Assembly (NCBI GenBank): GCA_031286065.1 | Contig: JAITUZ010000039.1 | Location: 1 to 64,000 of the forward strand | Direction of reading: 5' to 3' | DNA: 64,000 nt | Source of the DNA: Candidatus Methanimicrococcus odontotermitis | GTDB taxonomy: Archaea > Halobacteriota > Methanosarcinia > Methanosarcinales > Methanosarcinaceae | Shown here: positions 9,901-21,196 of the stretch, piece by piece | Position numbering within the stretch: position 1 is the first letter of the stretch | How the letters are laid out: every line of letters begins with the position of its first letter | Made by a program: the position numbers and the translations under genes | The notes under the pieces: generated by a model | What the model saw: only the letters and a program-made list of their open reading frames with translations | What the model was told of the DNA's origin: nothing | The model's database searches: none

Positions 9901-10052
9901 ACGCTTCATACTTTTTTTAAAAAAACAAAGCGAATGAAACGCTCTTATTCTGACTTTTTCCAAACACGTGCGGCTTACTTGAAATGACGGCGCGCCCGAA
10001 GCGGCGGTTGAATGAACGCCGTTTAGAGCGTATGGCAAAGTATCAAATATAA

Positions 10053-10826
10053 TTGATGAAACATATGAATAAAAATATGTCAATGAAAATCACGCTTTTG
10101 GGGACGGGGGATGCTCCCGGCACACCGGAAATCGGCTGCTCCTGCGCCGCGTGCGCCGACGCGAAGAACGGAACGAAAAGTAACCGGACGCGCTTTTCCA
10201 TATTGGTTCAGACCGAGCGGGGCAATGTCCTCATTGACACAAGTCCGGATATGCGCGCCCAGCTTCTGAGAGCGGATATCGGGCACATCGACGGCGTGAT
10301 TTGGACGCACGGACATTACGACCATTACGGCGGCTTTCCCGAATTCTACCGCATCCAAAGAGAAGTTCACGTTTACGGCTTTAAAGAGACGGTCGATTAC
10401 ATTTCCGAAATGGTTCATTTTTTGGACCCTGTCAAGCATTATGTCAATTTTTATGAACCGTTTTCATTGATCGGTCTTGAATTTTCATTGTTTGAAGTCA
10501 AGCATTTTCCGGAAAAACATCCGGCCGGCGTGATGATTTCAGACGGCAGATATAAAATCGTTGTCAGCGGCGATTCGGAGAAAGACATTTCGGAGAAAAG
10601 CTTGGCGTATATTCAAAACCCGGATTTGTTCATTGTTGACGCAATCGTTCCCCCGCATATGACTGTGAACAAACACATGAATTCGGAAGAAGCGTTGGAA
10701 ATTGCCGGGAGGATTCACGCGAAGAAAACGGTTTTAACGCATTTAAGCCATTTTTACGGGCCGCATGACTCGGAAGCGGAAAAGCTGCCGCTCGGATACG
10801 ACGGGATGGAATTCGAATTAGAATAA
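10053..10826 (+). CDS. MBL-fold metallohydrolase (PhnP-like)
   Basis: LLGTGDAPGTPEIGCSCAACAD; HGHYDHYGG; start may be 10077. Confidence 0.88.
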   Translation: MMKHMNKNMSMKITLLGTGDAPGTPEIGCSCAACADAKNGTKSNRTRFSILVQTERGNVLIDTSPDMRAQLLRADIGHIDGVIWTHGHYDHYGGFPEFYRIQREVHVYGFKETVDYISEMVHFLDPVKHYVNFYEPFSLIGLEFSLFEVKHFPEKHPAGVMISDGRYKIVVSGDSEKDISEKSLAYIQNPDLFIVDAIVPPHMTVNKHMNSEEALEIAGRIHAKKTVLTHLSHFYGPHDSEAEKLPLGYDGMEFELE

Positions 10827-11152
10827 GAAAGTCTTTTTTTCAAGTACGTTTCGGAACGGAATTTATTTAAATAAAGAAAAATATTTGAGCAACCTTTACG
10901 ATGAGTTTTGCAAAAAGTATAAATCAAACCGAACCCTTCAATCGTAAACTTTCTGTTTGACAGATAAGAAAGAAACACGGCAAAAGCTTTGACGGTTTTT
11001 CTTTTTAAATCATCATAAATCATCATCACAATCATTCGTTTATTGAAGATTAAAACGGTTGCGCGATATTAAATCACGAATTCGGCATTAACAAAATCAT
11101 TAACAAAAAACTAATAACAAAATTATTAATAAGAACAAAAAAGAGGATAAAC

Positions 11153-11347
11153 ATGGGAAATATTAGACACTCCAACATCAAAACCATTTCATTCAAACTT
11201 TTAAACAACTACGGTGACGCTTTTACGGAAGACTTTGACCAAAACAAAGCTCTTGTGACCAAATACACGACGATTGAGAGCAAAACCATCCGCAACAAAG
11301 TTGCCGGATACGTGACAAGAAAAGTCAGACGCGCGCCTAAATACTAA
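11153..11347 (+). CDS. rps17e: 30S ribosomal protein S17e
   Basis: 64 aa, [31 protein letters not shown]...[13 protein letters not shown]. Confidence 0.95.
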   Translation: MGNIRHSNIKTISFKLLNNYGDAFTEDFDQNKALVTKYTTIESKTIRNKVAGYVTRKVRRAPKY

Positions 11348-11530
11348 AATCGGATTCGCGTCCTTTTTCAATTTTTAAACTTCTTTTTTCTTTTTAAAAA
11401 TCAAACGGATGAGCTGTTGCTGTCAGCGGTTTGATGACGAATACTTTCACCGCCCGAGCCGAAGTCCTTTTAATTGTTTGAATCTATTAAAAAATCAAAT
11501 ATCAGAAACTGTAAAGCGGGTCTAAAAAAA

Positions 11531-14029
11531 ATGGCGTCATCAAACAAAGAAATGATCAAAGTCCTTGAGAGAAACTTCGGATACACGTCATTTCGGCCGA
11601 ATCAGGAAGAAGTGATTGAAGCGCTTCTCAATGAACGGGACGTTTTCGTTTTAATGCCGACAGGCGGCGGAAAATCTCTTTGCTACCAAATACCCGCGCT
11701 TATGAAAGAAGGAACGGCCGTCGTTGTTTCACCGCTTATTTCGCTGATGAAAGACCAAGTGGACAGTCTGATTTCAAACGGCGTTTCAGCCGCCTATTTA
11801 AACAGCACATTAACGGAAGCTGAAAGCGCGGATGTCAAAAGCCGCCTGTTAAGCGGGGATTTAAAAGTGCTTTATGTCGCGCCCGAACGCCTGATGATGT
11901 CGGGAACGCTCTCGCTTTTAAAAAAAGCGCGGGTCAGCCTTTTCGCAATTGATGAAGCGCACTGCGTTTCGGAATGGGGGCATGATTTCCGGCCCGAATA
12001 CAGAAAACTCTCCGAATTACGCGAAAAATTCCCGAATGTCTGCATGGCCGCGCTCACGGCAACCGCCACCGAACGTGTCCGGCGCGATATCGTTCATGTT
12101 TTAAGGCTTCGGGATCCTGTCATAAAGATTTCCAGCTTCAACCGCCCGAATTTATCATATCAGATCGTGGAAAAGAAAGATGTGATGGAACAGCTGGAGG
12201 GATATATCAAAAAAAACCGCAGCAAATCCGGCATCATTTACTGTCAAAGCCGCGACGCTGTAGAGCGGCTGGCCGCGCGGCTCAACAAACTCGGTTTTTC
12301 CGCGCTTCCTTACCATGCCGGTCTGACAGATGAAAAGCGCGCGCGTCACCAGGATAAATTCATCCGCGATGATGTTGACATTATTGTGGCAACCGTTGCC
12401 TTCGGCATGGGAATCGATAAGCCTGACGTTCGTTTTGTGATTCATTATGATCTGCCGAAAAATCTGGAAAGCTATTACCAAGAAACAGGACGCGGCGGCC
12501 GTGACGGTTTGGAGTGCGAATGTATTTTATTTTTCAGCCGCGGCGATTGGCACAAAATCCGCTTTTTGATTGAAAAGAAACCGAGTAAAAAAGAACGGGA
12601 TCTCGCGTTTCAGCAGCTTTCTCAAATCATCGGCTACTGTGAAAGCACGGACTGCCGCCGCAACGTTCTTCTGCGCTATTTCGGCGAAGACATTAAGGAG
12701 CCGTGCAACAACTGCGATTCCTGCTTCCATCCGAGAACGAAAGTGGATAATACAGCGGAAGCGCGGCTTCTTCTGGAATGCGTCAGCCAAACGGGACAGA
12801 GATTCGGCATGTCTCATGTCGTTGATGTTCTCTACGGCGCCAAAACGCAGAAAATTAAAGACGCGCGCCATGACAAATTGAAAATTCACGGCGCCGGCAA
12901 TCATATTTCCAAAAACGAATGGAAACGAATCGGCAGCGAACTGATGCAATCCGGCTGCCTCAGCGTTGACGGTGAAAAATATCCGATTGTCAAGCTGAAT
13001 CAAAACAGCCGGAAAATCATGGCGGGCGAATTGAAGGTCGAACTGACGGAAGCGCCGATTTCAAGAATTTCAAAAGGCCGAACCGTTCTTCCAAATACGT
13101 CGGCGGCAGATTCAAATCAATTCGCCGGCGTTTACGTCGATGAAACGGAAGACATATTCGGCGGCGATGATTTCGAATCGGAAAATGAAATGATCGATAC
13201 CGAGGCCTATGCCGAAAATTCAGGCGGCTCAATCATTTACGGCGGCAAAAAATCAGTTTTGGCTGACAATATAGAAGAGTATGTCAAACCCGCCGCCGTT
13301 TCAAAAACATTTGAACCGGAAAAAACGCCCGCTTTGAAAAAAATAAGACAAAAGCCGGCGGTTCCTAAAAATATCGAAAAAGGGAAATTTGACGCCGCTT
13401 TGTTTAATCGATTGCGGGAGTTAAGAAAACAGATCGCTGCGGATAAAAACCTGCCGCCGTACATCATTTTCGCAGACACGAGCCTTCGTTTGATGGCAAC
13501 AGATTTCCCGGCGGATGAAAACGCTTTTTTAAAAATCGCGGGCGTCGCCGAATATAAACTTCAGAAATACGGCGGTCTGTTCATGAACGAGATCCGCGAT
13601 TATATCGGAGAAACGGAAGCGCCGCCGTCCTCCCAAACGAAACTGATTTCCGATGATGAACCCTCCGCCGAAATGGAAATACGTATGGATACCGCTTATT
13701 CGGAAGACGATTTGAAGAAAACGAAAAATCTGTTTTCACAGGGACTTTCCGTCGGCGAAATTTCGGAAATTCGAAGCGTTCCGGTCTTAAAAGTGATCGG
13801 CCATTTGGAGAAACTGATTGCCGCCGGCGAAATTGAAAATTTGGACGTGTTTATCGGACCGGAGAAACAAGAAGCGATCACAGGAACGATTGAAAACCTG
13901 CAAATCGAATTTACGGAAAAACTGATGAATTCCGTTGTGATCGAAAAAATGAATATGAAATGTTCGGAAGAAGAGATCCGGCTGATGAAAGCGTTCATGA
14001 TTGCCGGAATGAAAAGAAAACGCGGATAA
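11531..14029 (+). CDS. recQ: RecQ-family ATP-dependent DNA helicase with HRDC and C-terminal HTH
   Basis: FGYTSFRPNQEEVI; MPTGGGKSLCYQIPAL; DEAHCVSEWGHDFRPEY; GRGGRDG; Zn-binding CNNCDSC. Confidence 0.95.
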   Translation: MASSNKEMIKVLERNFGYTSFRPNQEEVIEALLNERDVFVLMPTGGGKSLCYQIPALMKEGTAVVVSPLISLMKDQVDSLISNGVSAAYLNSTLTEAESADVKSRLLSGDLKVLYVAPERLMMSGTLSLLKKARVSLFAIDEAHCVSEWGHDFRPEYRKLSELREKFPNVCMAALTATATERVRRDIVHVLRLRDPVIKISSFNRPNLSYQIVEKKDVMEQLEGYIKKNRSKSGIIYCQSRDAVERLAARLNKLGFSALPYHAGLTDEKRARHQDKFIRDDVDIIVATVAFGMGIDKPDVRFVIHYDLPKNLESYYQETGRGGRDGLECECILFFSRGDWHKIRFLIEKKPSKKERDLAFQQLSQIIGYCESTDCRRNVLLRYFGEDIKEPCNNCDSCFHPRTKVDNTAEARLLLECVSQTGQRFGMSHVVDVLYGAKTQKIKDARHDKLKIHGAGNHISKNEWKRIGSELMQSGCLSVDGEKYPIVKLNQNSRKIMAGELKVELTEAPISRISKGRTVLPNTSAADSNQFAGVYVDETEDIFGGDDFESENEMIDTEAYAENSGGSIIYGGKKSVLADNIEEYVKPAAVSKTFEPEKTPALKKIRQKPAVPKNIEKGKFDAALFNRLRELRKQIAADKNLPPYIIFADTSLRLMATDFPADENAFLKIAGVAEYKLQKYGGLFMNEIRDYIGETEAPPSSQTKLISDDEPSAEMEIRMDTAYSEDDLKKTKNLFSQGLSVGEISEIRSVPVLKVIGHLEKLIAAGEIENLDVFIGPEKQEAITGTIENLQIEFTEKLMNSVVIEKMNMKCSEEEIRLMKAFMIAGMKRKRG

Positions 14030-14031
14030 AA

Positions 14032-14676
14032 TCATAAAAGAAAATAAAAAAGAAAGCAAAACAAATTGACGCCGCAAATCGCTAAAATAAAACCGCCCGC
14101 AATTGACGGCAGAAACGGGAACGGAAAAACCGAGATTTGCCGGCCGAAAACCGGTGCTTTGGAAAAAACGTTCTGCCTGTCAAAACAGTGTCCTTCTTTG
14201 AAAAAACATACGGCAAAAAAAGAGATCATAAAGATAAGCGAAAGCACTAAAGCGTTAAAAAGAGCGGCTGCCGGAACAGATGAAAACAAATCAAAAAAAT
14301 TGAAAAAATCCGGGATTTTGGCAGGAAAAGCAATCGAAATCAAAAGGAAGGCTTTGCCATCCGCCCCGCCGAAAAAACGAAGAAAAAAACAAACGGCAAA
14401 CAATAAAAAGAAAAGGCCGACCGAAATAAAAATTTCAAAGAAACGGGACGCGCCAACGATGAATATTTCAGCGGCGAGGAGCGGAAAAAGGATGAAAAGG
14501 CCGGCAACCCATAAATGATCGGAAACCGACAATGAGCGGAAATCCAAAACGGCTGCCGCGCAGAGAAGAATGAAAAGAAGGACGGATTTGAGGACGGAAA
14601 AAGTCATTAAAACGTTTTCACTGTCCATGAAGGGATAAAAAGACACGGACAGATAGACTTTTTTAAATATTTTCAA
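14032..14676 (-). CDS. A24-type (pre)pilin peptidase-like membrane protein
   Basis: AAAVLDFRSLSVSDHLW; FFGGADGKAF; multiple TM segments. Confidence 0.72.
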   Translation of the reverse strand: MKIFKKVYLSVSFYPFMDSENVLMTFSVLKSVLLFILLCAAAVLDFRSLSVSDHLWVAGLFILFPLLAAEIFIVGASRFFEIFISVGLFFLLFAVCFFLRFFGGADGKAFLLISIAFPAKIPDFFNFFDLFSSVPAAALFNALVLSLIFMISFFAVCFFKEGHCFDRQNVFSKAPVFGRQISVFPFPFLPSIAGGFILAICGVNLFCFLFYFLL

Positions 14677-14802
14677 AAAGGATTAAATGAATTTTATAAA
14701 ACATCTTTAACGAAAATACATTTACAAAAACGTTCATATAATATCTTTTGATACGATGAATAACGATAATGCATATAGCAGATACCTTTTTTAAAGGAGT
14801 TT

Positions 14803-15723
14803 TTGAAAATGGAAAATGTTCAGGAATTTATTGCAGCAGAAATTGAAAAGATTAAAAGCCGGATTGACGGAACGGCTTTGATTGCCCTCTCCGGCGGCGT
14901 TGACAGTTCTGTCTGCGCCGAACTCGCTCACCGCGCTGTCGGCGGCAGACTGTATCCGCTCTTTATAGACACCGGTTTTATGAGAAAAGGAGAGCCTGAA
15001 CAAGTGAAAGCCGCGTTTTCTCATATGAATCTGAAAATAATTGACGCGAACGAACGTTTTTTTGAAGCCGTCAAAGGCATCGTTGACCCCGAACTCAAAA
15101 GAAAAGCGATCGGTGAAACGTTTATCCGCGTTTTTGAAGAAGAAGCGAGAAAAATCAACGCCGATTACCTGATCCAAGGAACCATCTATCCCGATGTCCT
15201 GGAATCTGAAAAAGGAATCAAAGCCCACCACAATGTCGGCGGCATGCCCGAAAAAATGGAATTCAAAGGCGTTATTGAACCGCTTTACTATTTGTACAAA
15301 GACGATGTCCGCGAAGTCGGGCGCGCGCTCGGCCTCGCCGTCGCGCTTTCAGAAAGAATGCCGTTTCCCGGCCCCGGGCTTTCGGTTCGCGCCTGCGGTG
15401 AAGCGACGCGGGAGAAAGTGGCCGCCGCCCGCGCCGCCAACGCTATTGTTGAAGAGGAAGTCATGGAAACGCTCAAACCCTGGCAGGCGCTCGCCGCCGT
15501 CATCGGAAAAGGAACCGGGCAAAAAAATGAAAAACGCGTTTACGGCTGGATAATCGCCGTCAGAATCGTGAATTCGAACAACGCGATCACCGCCGATCCT
15601 TTGGAAGTGCCCTACAGCCTGCTGAAAAAGATCCAAGAAAGGATCACAACTGAAATCCCCGACGCCTGCCGCGTTGTTTATGACATCACGCCCAAACCGC
15701 CGGGAACCATTGAATTTGAATAA
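14803..15723 (+). CDS. guaAb: GMP synthase, ATP pyrophosphatase subunit
   Basis: [52 protein letters not shown]. Confidence 0.96.
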   Translation: MKMENVQEFIAAEIEKIKSRIDGTALIALSGGVDSSVCAELAHRAVGGRLYPLFIDTGFMRKGEPEQVKAAFSHMNLKIIDANERFFEAVKGIVDPELKRKAIGETFIRVFEEEARKINADYLIQGTIYPDVLESEKGIKAHHNVGGMPEKMEFKGVIEPLYYLYKDDVREVGRALGLAVALSERMPFPGPGLSVRACGEATREKVAAARAANAIVEEEVMETLKPWQALAAVIGKGTGQKNEKRVYGWIIAVRIVNSNNAITADPLEVPYSLLKKIQERITTEIPDACRVVYDITPKPPGTIEFE

Positions 15724-16014
15724 TCTGATATTAGATTTTAAAAAAATTTATCCATTTCATTTTTTCGTCTTTTAGCTTCGTCTTTTTCTTTTTTATTAAA
15801 TTCTTTACGATTTTGATGCCGTTTACGACTTTTATCCGAAGAGAGAATACAATAGAAAAGCGTTAAGCATTGAATAAATAAAAGAAAACGGACCTGCCGA
15901 TTAATTAAAAAATCAACTGAAATTTGAAGTCATGAATTATGCGCTTTCCGGAATTGAAGATAAGAATTGTATTTTTGAAATCGTTTTTAAATTTATAAAT
16001 ATAAGAAACCCGTC

Positions 16015-16446
16015 ATGTCATTCATGGAAATCGATGAAACATTTTCGTCATTAGAAGAAATAGAAGCGCGTTTAGAAAAAGACGGAATGACTTGGCGTAT
16101 TTCCGTTGACGAGGACATCGGCGAGGAAGACGGCCATTCAAATATTCGTTTGGATTCCGCGGACGCCGTATCGTTTGCAACCGACGCGGACGCGCTTGAA
16201 ATCGAGAAATGGGAAGCGGAACTGCCGGACGAAAAAGAAGAAGACGAAGAAGATAAGGACGAACTGTTTGAAGAGAATATATTATCCGGCAGGATCCCAA
16301 AAGCAGACATTGAAGCGGCGGACGTTGTTTATTTTGATATTTTCAAAAAGAAAACGTATATGAAAACATTGATCTTCTGTCCGGAAAAAGAATCGGGAGC
16401 CAAAATATATCGTTTAGTCGGGTTCTGCGAAGCGCCGATATTTTAA
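16015..16446 (+). CDS. Conserved hypothetical acidic protein
   Basis: Intact 143-aa ORF in the intergenic interval; strongly acidic. Confidence 0.6.
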   Translation: MSFMEIDETFSSLEEIEARLEKDGMTWRISVDEDIGEEDGHSNIRLDSADAVSFATDADALEIEKWEAELPDEKEEDEEDKDELFEENILSGRIPKADIEAADVVYFDIFKKKTYMKTLIFCPEKESGAKIYRLVGFCEAPIF

Positions 16447-16787
16447 AGAGTCCCGCGAAAAAGATATTTTAAAAGAGATAAATTTTTAAAAAAAATGATT
16501 TCGTTTAAATTGACTTGATTTCATTTAAAAGATAAATCGTTTATTTTATAAAGGATATATATACCATTTATATAGTTAATAAGCATTTAAGAGAATCCGT
16601 ATTGATTCAAGAAAATTGAATTCAAAACAAACAGCGTACAAAAGACGGATATTGAAATGCGCGTTTTAATATTTCAGACAAGCGTTCAAATCATCAGAAT
16701 CATATAAAATCATTGAAATAATGACGACTCATTGAAATAATTAAAATCTCTAAACTCATTAAAATCATAAAATAAACGGTAATCACT

Positions 16788-17339
16788 ATGAATGAATCAA
16801 ATCTCAAAATTGAAAATGTCGTTGCTTCTACAAAATTAGCGGAAAATTTTGACTTAAACTTAATCGTTGAGAAATTCCAAACCGCCGAATATAACAAACA
16901 AAAATTCCCCGGCCTCGTTTACCGTGTTTCCGACCCCAAAGCCGCGTTTCTTGTTTTCACATCCGGCAAAGTCGTCTGCACAGGCGCGAAAAACGTCGCT
17001 GATGTTCATACCGTCATCGGCAACATGGCCAAAAAATTGAACGGTATCGGCATTAAGACAATTGAAAAGCCGGATATCGCCGTTCAGAACATTGTCGCGT
17101 CCGCCGACCTCAAAGCCGTTTTGAATCTGAACGCCATCGCGATCGGCCTCGGTCTCGAAAATATCGAATACGAACCGGAGCAGTTCCCGGGACTTGTTTA
17201 CAGAATCAGCGACCCCAAAGTCGTCGTTTTGATCTTCAGCTCCGGCAAACTTGTCGTCACCGGCGGCAAAACGCCCGAAGACTGCGCGCGCGGCGTTGAA
17301 GCCGTCCGCGAACAATTGGACAACATGGGACTTTTATAA
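16788..17339 (+). CDS. tbp: TATA-box-binding protein
   Basis: Two direct TBP repeats: [31 protein letters not shown] and [31 protein letters not shown]. Confidence 0.98.
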   Translation: MNESNLKIENVVASTKLAENFDLNLIVEKFQTAEYNKQKFPGLVYRVSDPKAAFLVFTSGKVVCTGAKNVADVHTVIGNMAKKLNGIGIKTIEKPDIAVQNIVASADLKAVLNLNAIAIGLGLENIEYEPEQFPGLVYRISDPKVVVLIFSSGKLVVTGGKTPEDCARGVEAVREQLDNMGLL

Positions 17340-17416
17340 GTCCCCTAAATCTGTTTTTTAATAATTTGAATAACAATATATTTTAATTCAGCCGGCCGCC
17401 GACGGCGGCTCGCGCA

Positions 17417-18388
17417 ATGAATACAATCGGGATTTTTATGACGGAAGAACATAATTTAATTTTTGACAAAAATGATGTTTGTATTTTTATTCCCGTTCTC
17501 AATGAAGAAGGGGCTGTCAAAGACGTGATTGAAGGTTTTAAAAACATCGGTTACAACAATATTTTAGTTTATGACGGCAACAGCAAAGACAAAACAAGAG
17601 AAATTGCCGCGGCTGCTGGCGCCCGTGTCGTCATTCAAAGCGGGAAAGGAAAAGGCCGGGCGATGATTCAGGCTTTTGGCGCGATAACGGAAAAATACAT
17701 TGTCATGATTGACGGCGACGGCACCGAAAAACCCGAAGAAATCAACGCGTTATTGTATCCGGTTTTGGAAGGAAAAGCCGATCATGTCGCAGGAGACCGG
17801 ATCGCCGGAAGAACGCCCGACGCGTTTACTTCATTAAACCTGTTCGGCAACCGTGTCATCAACCGGTTTTTTCGCCGCGCTTTCAAATCCGAGCACAGAG
17901 ATATTTTAACGGGATACCGCGCGTTTACACGCGAATCCGTTCAAGCTTTGGATTTAAAACAAAGCGGATTCGTGATTGAAACAGAAATGACTGTGGAATG
18001 TCTGATGAAAGGGCAGAAATTCATGGAAGTGCCGATTACATATCTGCCGCGTCCCGAAAAAGTGGAAACGAAACTTCATCCGATCCGTGACGGTTTTAAA
18101 ATCAGCATGGCGATTTATAAATATTCGCGCTTTTACAATCCGCTGTTTTTCTTCGGCGTCTGGAGTTCGCTGTCCTGCGCTCTCGCGCTCCTCACGGCGG
18201 CTGTCCATCCGTTCATCACATGGCACAGTTCCATGCTCGGAACAGCATTTTTCTTCTTTGCAGGCATCAGCGCGGTTTTGCTCATCGCCGGATTCACGGC
18301 CGATATCAGCGCGACGCTTCACAGAAAAACATTAAAAGCGATCCGAACAAACCAAAAAGAACAGAAAAAAGAATATGATCAATTCTGA
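17417..18388 (+). CDS. Glycosyltransferase family 2, AglJ-like (N-glycosylation; start may be 17438)
   Basis: IPVLNEEGAVKDVIEGFKNIGYNNILVYDGNSKDKT; MIDGDGTEKPEEI; C-terminal TM segments. Confidence 0.85.
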   Translation: MNTIGIFMTEEHNLIFDKNDVCIFIPVLNEEGAVKDVIEGFKNIGYNNILVYDGNSKDKTREIAAAAGARVVIQSGKGKGRAMIQAFGAITEKYIVMIDGDGTEKPEEINALLYPVLEGKADHVAGDRIAGRTPDAFTSLNLFGNRVINRFFRRAFKSEHRDILTGYRAFTRESVQALDLKQSGFVIETEMTVECLMKGQKFMEVPITYLPRPEKVETKLHPIRDGFKISMAIYKYSRFYNPLFFFGVWSSLSCALALLTAAVHPFITWHSSMLGTAFFFFAGISAVLLIAGFTADISATLHRKTLKAIRTNQKEQKKEYDQF

Positions 18389-18528
18389 TCTGTTTTTTAT
18401 TTCCTGCGTTGAAATTCCAATCAGATTCAATAATCCGCAGATGAAAATAAATATGTATAATATGCCATAAGTTAAATCAAATTATTGTTGTTTTATCTTA
18501 TCCTTTATTTAACTCGGGGAATAATAAA

Positions 18529-18954
18529 ATGAAGATAAAAGTGATTTTATTCGCTCTTTTTATTTTATTCTTTTTTACTCTTTCAGTTTCCTTGTCAATC
18601 GAAAATGAAATCCTGTCTGATGATGGAGAAATCATCCGCGAAACAATTCCCGATAATGCTGATTACGGGTCAGCGGAATCAGTCGCGTATTTAATCGCTC
18701 AAGACAGAGCTTTTGAAAACTATTTATTTCAAAATGGGGGACCGGTTATCGGCTATGGTAATAAAGACGGCGTTTTTGTAATCCAAATCTCTTCTTCATA
18801 TGCTGATACATTAACAGACCGTGATTTTGAAACAATTGAAAACGTTGTTCAAACTTACGCGGAAAATGGGGGAGGAGGTCCCCCGTCCATATTTGTTTTA
18901 TCTCCGGAGAGATGGGCCATTTTTTCCCTGTTAAATCTTTTTATCCGCTTGTAA
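18529..18954 (+). CDS. Secreted/membrane-anchored hypothetical protein; C-terminal TM segment displaced into another frame
   Basis: N-terminal hydrophobic signal MKIKVILFALFILFFFTLSVSL; adding one T at T6 (18920-18925) gives ...PERWAIFFPVKSFYPLVILFITFFSFCVLFIYFFGKLK*. Confidence 0.6.
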   Translation: MKIKVILFALFILFFFTLSVSLSIENEILSDDGEIIRETIPDNADYGSAESVAYLIAQDRAFENYLFQNGGPVIGYGNKDGVFVIQISSSYADTLTDRDFETIENVVQTYAENGGGGPPSIFVLSPERWAIFSLLNLFIRL

Positions 18955-19019
18955 TATTATTTATTACATTTTTTTCATTTTGTGTTTTATTTATCTATTT
19001 TTTTGGCAAACTAAAATGA
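18912..19019 (+). other. Out-of-frame segment encoding MGHFFPVKSFYPLVILFITFFSFCVLFIYFFGKLK*, the likely C-terminal TM anchor of the preceding gene
   Basis: Direct translation; hydrophobic helix followed by a basic tail. Confidence 0.6.
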
Positions 19020-19428
19020 TTAAAATGGTTTGCAACAGAAAAAATTTATGGCATATTTACCCGGTATTCATTGAAATATTCAAATCTTTTGTATTTAATG
19101 TAGTTTATTTTCAATCAAGAAATGCATAATTCATGTTTTTAATTGGTAGTATTGGATCTGTTTTCTTTTCGGTATTCAATGAAGAAGTTCATAATCTCCA
19201 AAAAATAAGCGAGATATGATTGTGACGACCATTAGTCGCTCGCAATTACAGTTTCGCATGAATTGAAACAAACCAGCCGCTGAAAAACAAAGTAAAATAC
19301 AATGCTGAAAAAAGCACACAATCACGGCAATGAACGAAAGTGAAATAATGTGTTCAGGTCATTGTTGAAAGAAGAAAAAGAATTAAAAATTCGAAAGAAT
19401 TGGAAATTTAAAAAAAGTTAAAATCAAA

Positions 19429-19452
19429 TAGAGAAGGATTTTTTCCTTCTCT
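19429..19452 (-). terminator. Hairpin (AGAGAAGGA/TCCTTCTCT) downstream of thiC
   Basis: 9-bp perfect stem, T-run loop. Confidence 0.55.
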
Positions 19453-19509
19453 GTTAATGTTTTTCATGAAGAGATTTTTACGAAAAACACTCATTTTGCG
19501 TCATTCGAA

Positions 19510-20793
19510 TTATTTGGCGAGGTCGTAGTGCTGGTTGACGATCTTCAAAGCGCAGAAGTCACCGCACATTGTACAGGCGTCTTCGTCACCGGGTGCGCGG
19601 CTGTCGCGGACAGCTTTTGCGTGTTCGCCGTCGATTGCGATCTCATACATTTTATTCCAGTCAAGGTCTCTTCTCGCGCGGGCCATCGCCAAGTCTTCAT
19701 CTCTTTTGCCGAGACGGATCATGTCGCCGATGTGAGCGGCAATCTTGGAGGTTTTGACACCGGTGATAACATCGTCGATGTTGGGAAGAGCCAAGTGTTC
19801 GGCAGGCGTCACGTAGCAGAGGAAGTCGCAGCCGTAAGAAGCGGAAACTGCGGCGCCGATTGCGGTCGTGATGTGGTCGTAACCGGGCGCGATGTCTGTA
19901 ACGAGCGGACCGAGCATATAAAACGGCTTGTAGTTGCTCATGACTTTCATTAACTGAACGTTTGTTTTGATTTGGTCGAGCGGAACGTGGCCGGGACCTT
20001 CGACAATGACTTGGAGGTCGTATTTGTCGTGAGCGATTTCAGCGCATTCGGAGTTAATGATCAATTCCTGAACCTGAGCGCGGTCGGTCGCGTCGTGGAC
20101 GGCACCTGCACGCATACCGTTTCCGGTAGACAAAGTGACTTCGTGTTCTTTTAAGATTTCACAAAGGTAATCGAATTGCGCGTAAAGCGGGTTTTCTTTC
20201 TCATTGTGGAGCATCCAGGTGGTCATGAAAGCGCCGCCGCGTGAACAGAGACCGCCGTATCTGCCGTGTTTTGTCAATCTGTCGAGTGTAATTTTGTTGA
20301 TACCGGTGTGGATCGCCATGAAACAAGTGCCGGCTTTGGCCTGGTCTTCGGTTGCTTTAAAGAGTTCATCTTCAGTCATGTGGACGATGGAGCCGTATTT
20401 TTCAGCGGCCTGAATAAAAGCTTGATAAAGCGGAACGGATCCGACAGGCAGAGAAATGGCGTCACAGACCGCTTTTCTGATACCGAGGAAATCGCCGCCG
20501 GTTCCGAGTTCCATTAAAGTGTCGGCGCCCGCTTTTTCTGCGGCGATGGCTTTGTCGATTTCCATCTGCATATTGATGATGTCTGAGGAAGCGCCGATAG
20601 ACGCGTTAATTTTTGTACGGCAGCCTTGACCGATACCGCCGAGTTTCACTTTTCGATAAGGACTGACCGGGATGACGATTCTTCCCGCCGCAATGCCTCT
20701 TCTGATAAATTCAGGGTCCAATTCTTCTTTTTCGGCAACGATTTTCATTTCATCTGTAATGATACCGTTCTTTGCGTCTGTAACAATTGACAT
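19510..20793 (-). CDS. thiC: Phosphomethylpyrimidine synthase
   Basis: KVKLGGIGQGCRTKINASIG; SRGGAFMTTWMLHN; VEGPGHVPLDQI; CTMCGDFCA cluster. Confidence 0.96.
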   Translation of the reverse strand: MSIVTDAKNGIITDEMKIVAEKEELDPEFIRRGIAAGRIVIPVSPYRKVKLGGIGQGCRTKINASIGASSDIINMQMEIDKAIAAEKAGADTLMELGTGGDFLGIRKAVCDAISLPVGSVPLYQAFIQAAEKYGSIVHMTEDELFKATEDQAKAGTCFMAIHTGINKITLDRLTKHGRYGGLCSRGGAFMTTWMLHNEKENPLYAQFDYLCEILKEHEVTLSTGNGMRAGAVHDATDRAQVQELIINSECAEIAHDKYDLQVIVEGPGHVPLDQIKTNVQLMKVMSNYKPFYMLGPLVTDIAPGYDHITTAIGAAVSASYGCDFLCYVTPAEHLALPNIDDVITGVKTSKIAAHIGDMIRLGKRDEDLAMARARRDLDWNKMYEIAIDGEHAKAVRDSRAPGDEDACTMCGDFCALKIVNQHYDLAK

Positions 20794-21196
20794 TTTAAAA
20801 TTCCTCTCTTTGAATAGTATAAAACAAAGTATAAAACGGACTGAAATTAACATCCAAAAGATGAAATCAAGCAGACAACGCCCGCAGTCTCGAATTAGTT
20901 ATAAAATGGCGGTTTTCGGATATATATCTATTCGAAAAACTAAATTGCGTTTTAAACAAATTATTTGAATAGAATAGGAGCCCGATATCGAACGGACATC
21001 GGACTTAAAACGAATTGATTTGTTTTCAATTAAAATTGAGTTATCTGCCCGAAAAGAATGAATACGCGCCGAAAAAATGAAAAACGGAATCAAAAATGAT
21101 ATTTTCAAACGAAATGATTTCTTCTCAAGAGAAGATTTATTAAAGGCGGAAAACTTTGGAAGTCTAAATTCAAATCAAATTAAAAGGCAAATGATT

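Noticed and set aside
18855-18890. GGGGGAGGAGGTCCCCC palindrome-like G/C runs as a second poly-G switch
   Set aside because: Runs are only 5 nt; the T6 run downstream gives the simpler explanation of the frame break in this gene.
20793-21080. TPP riboswitch upstream of thiC
   Set aside because: Could not find the CUGAGA/ACCUGA conserved elements on the minus strand.
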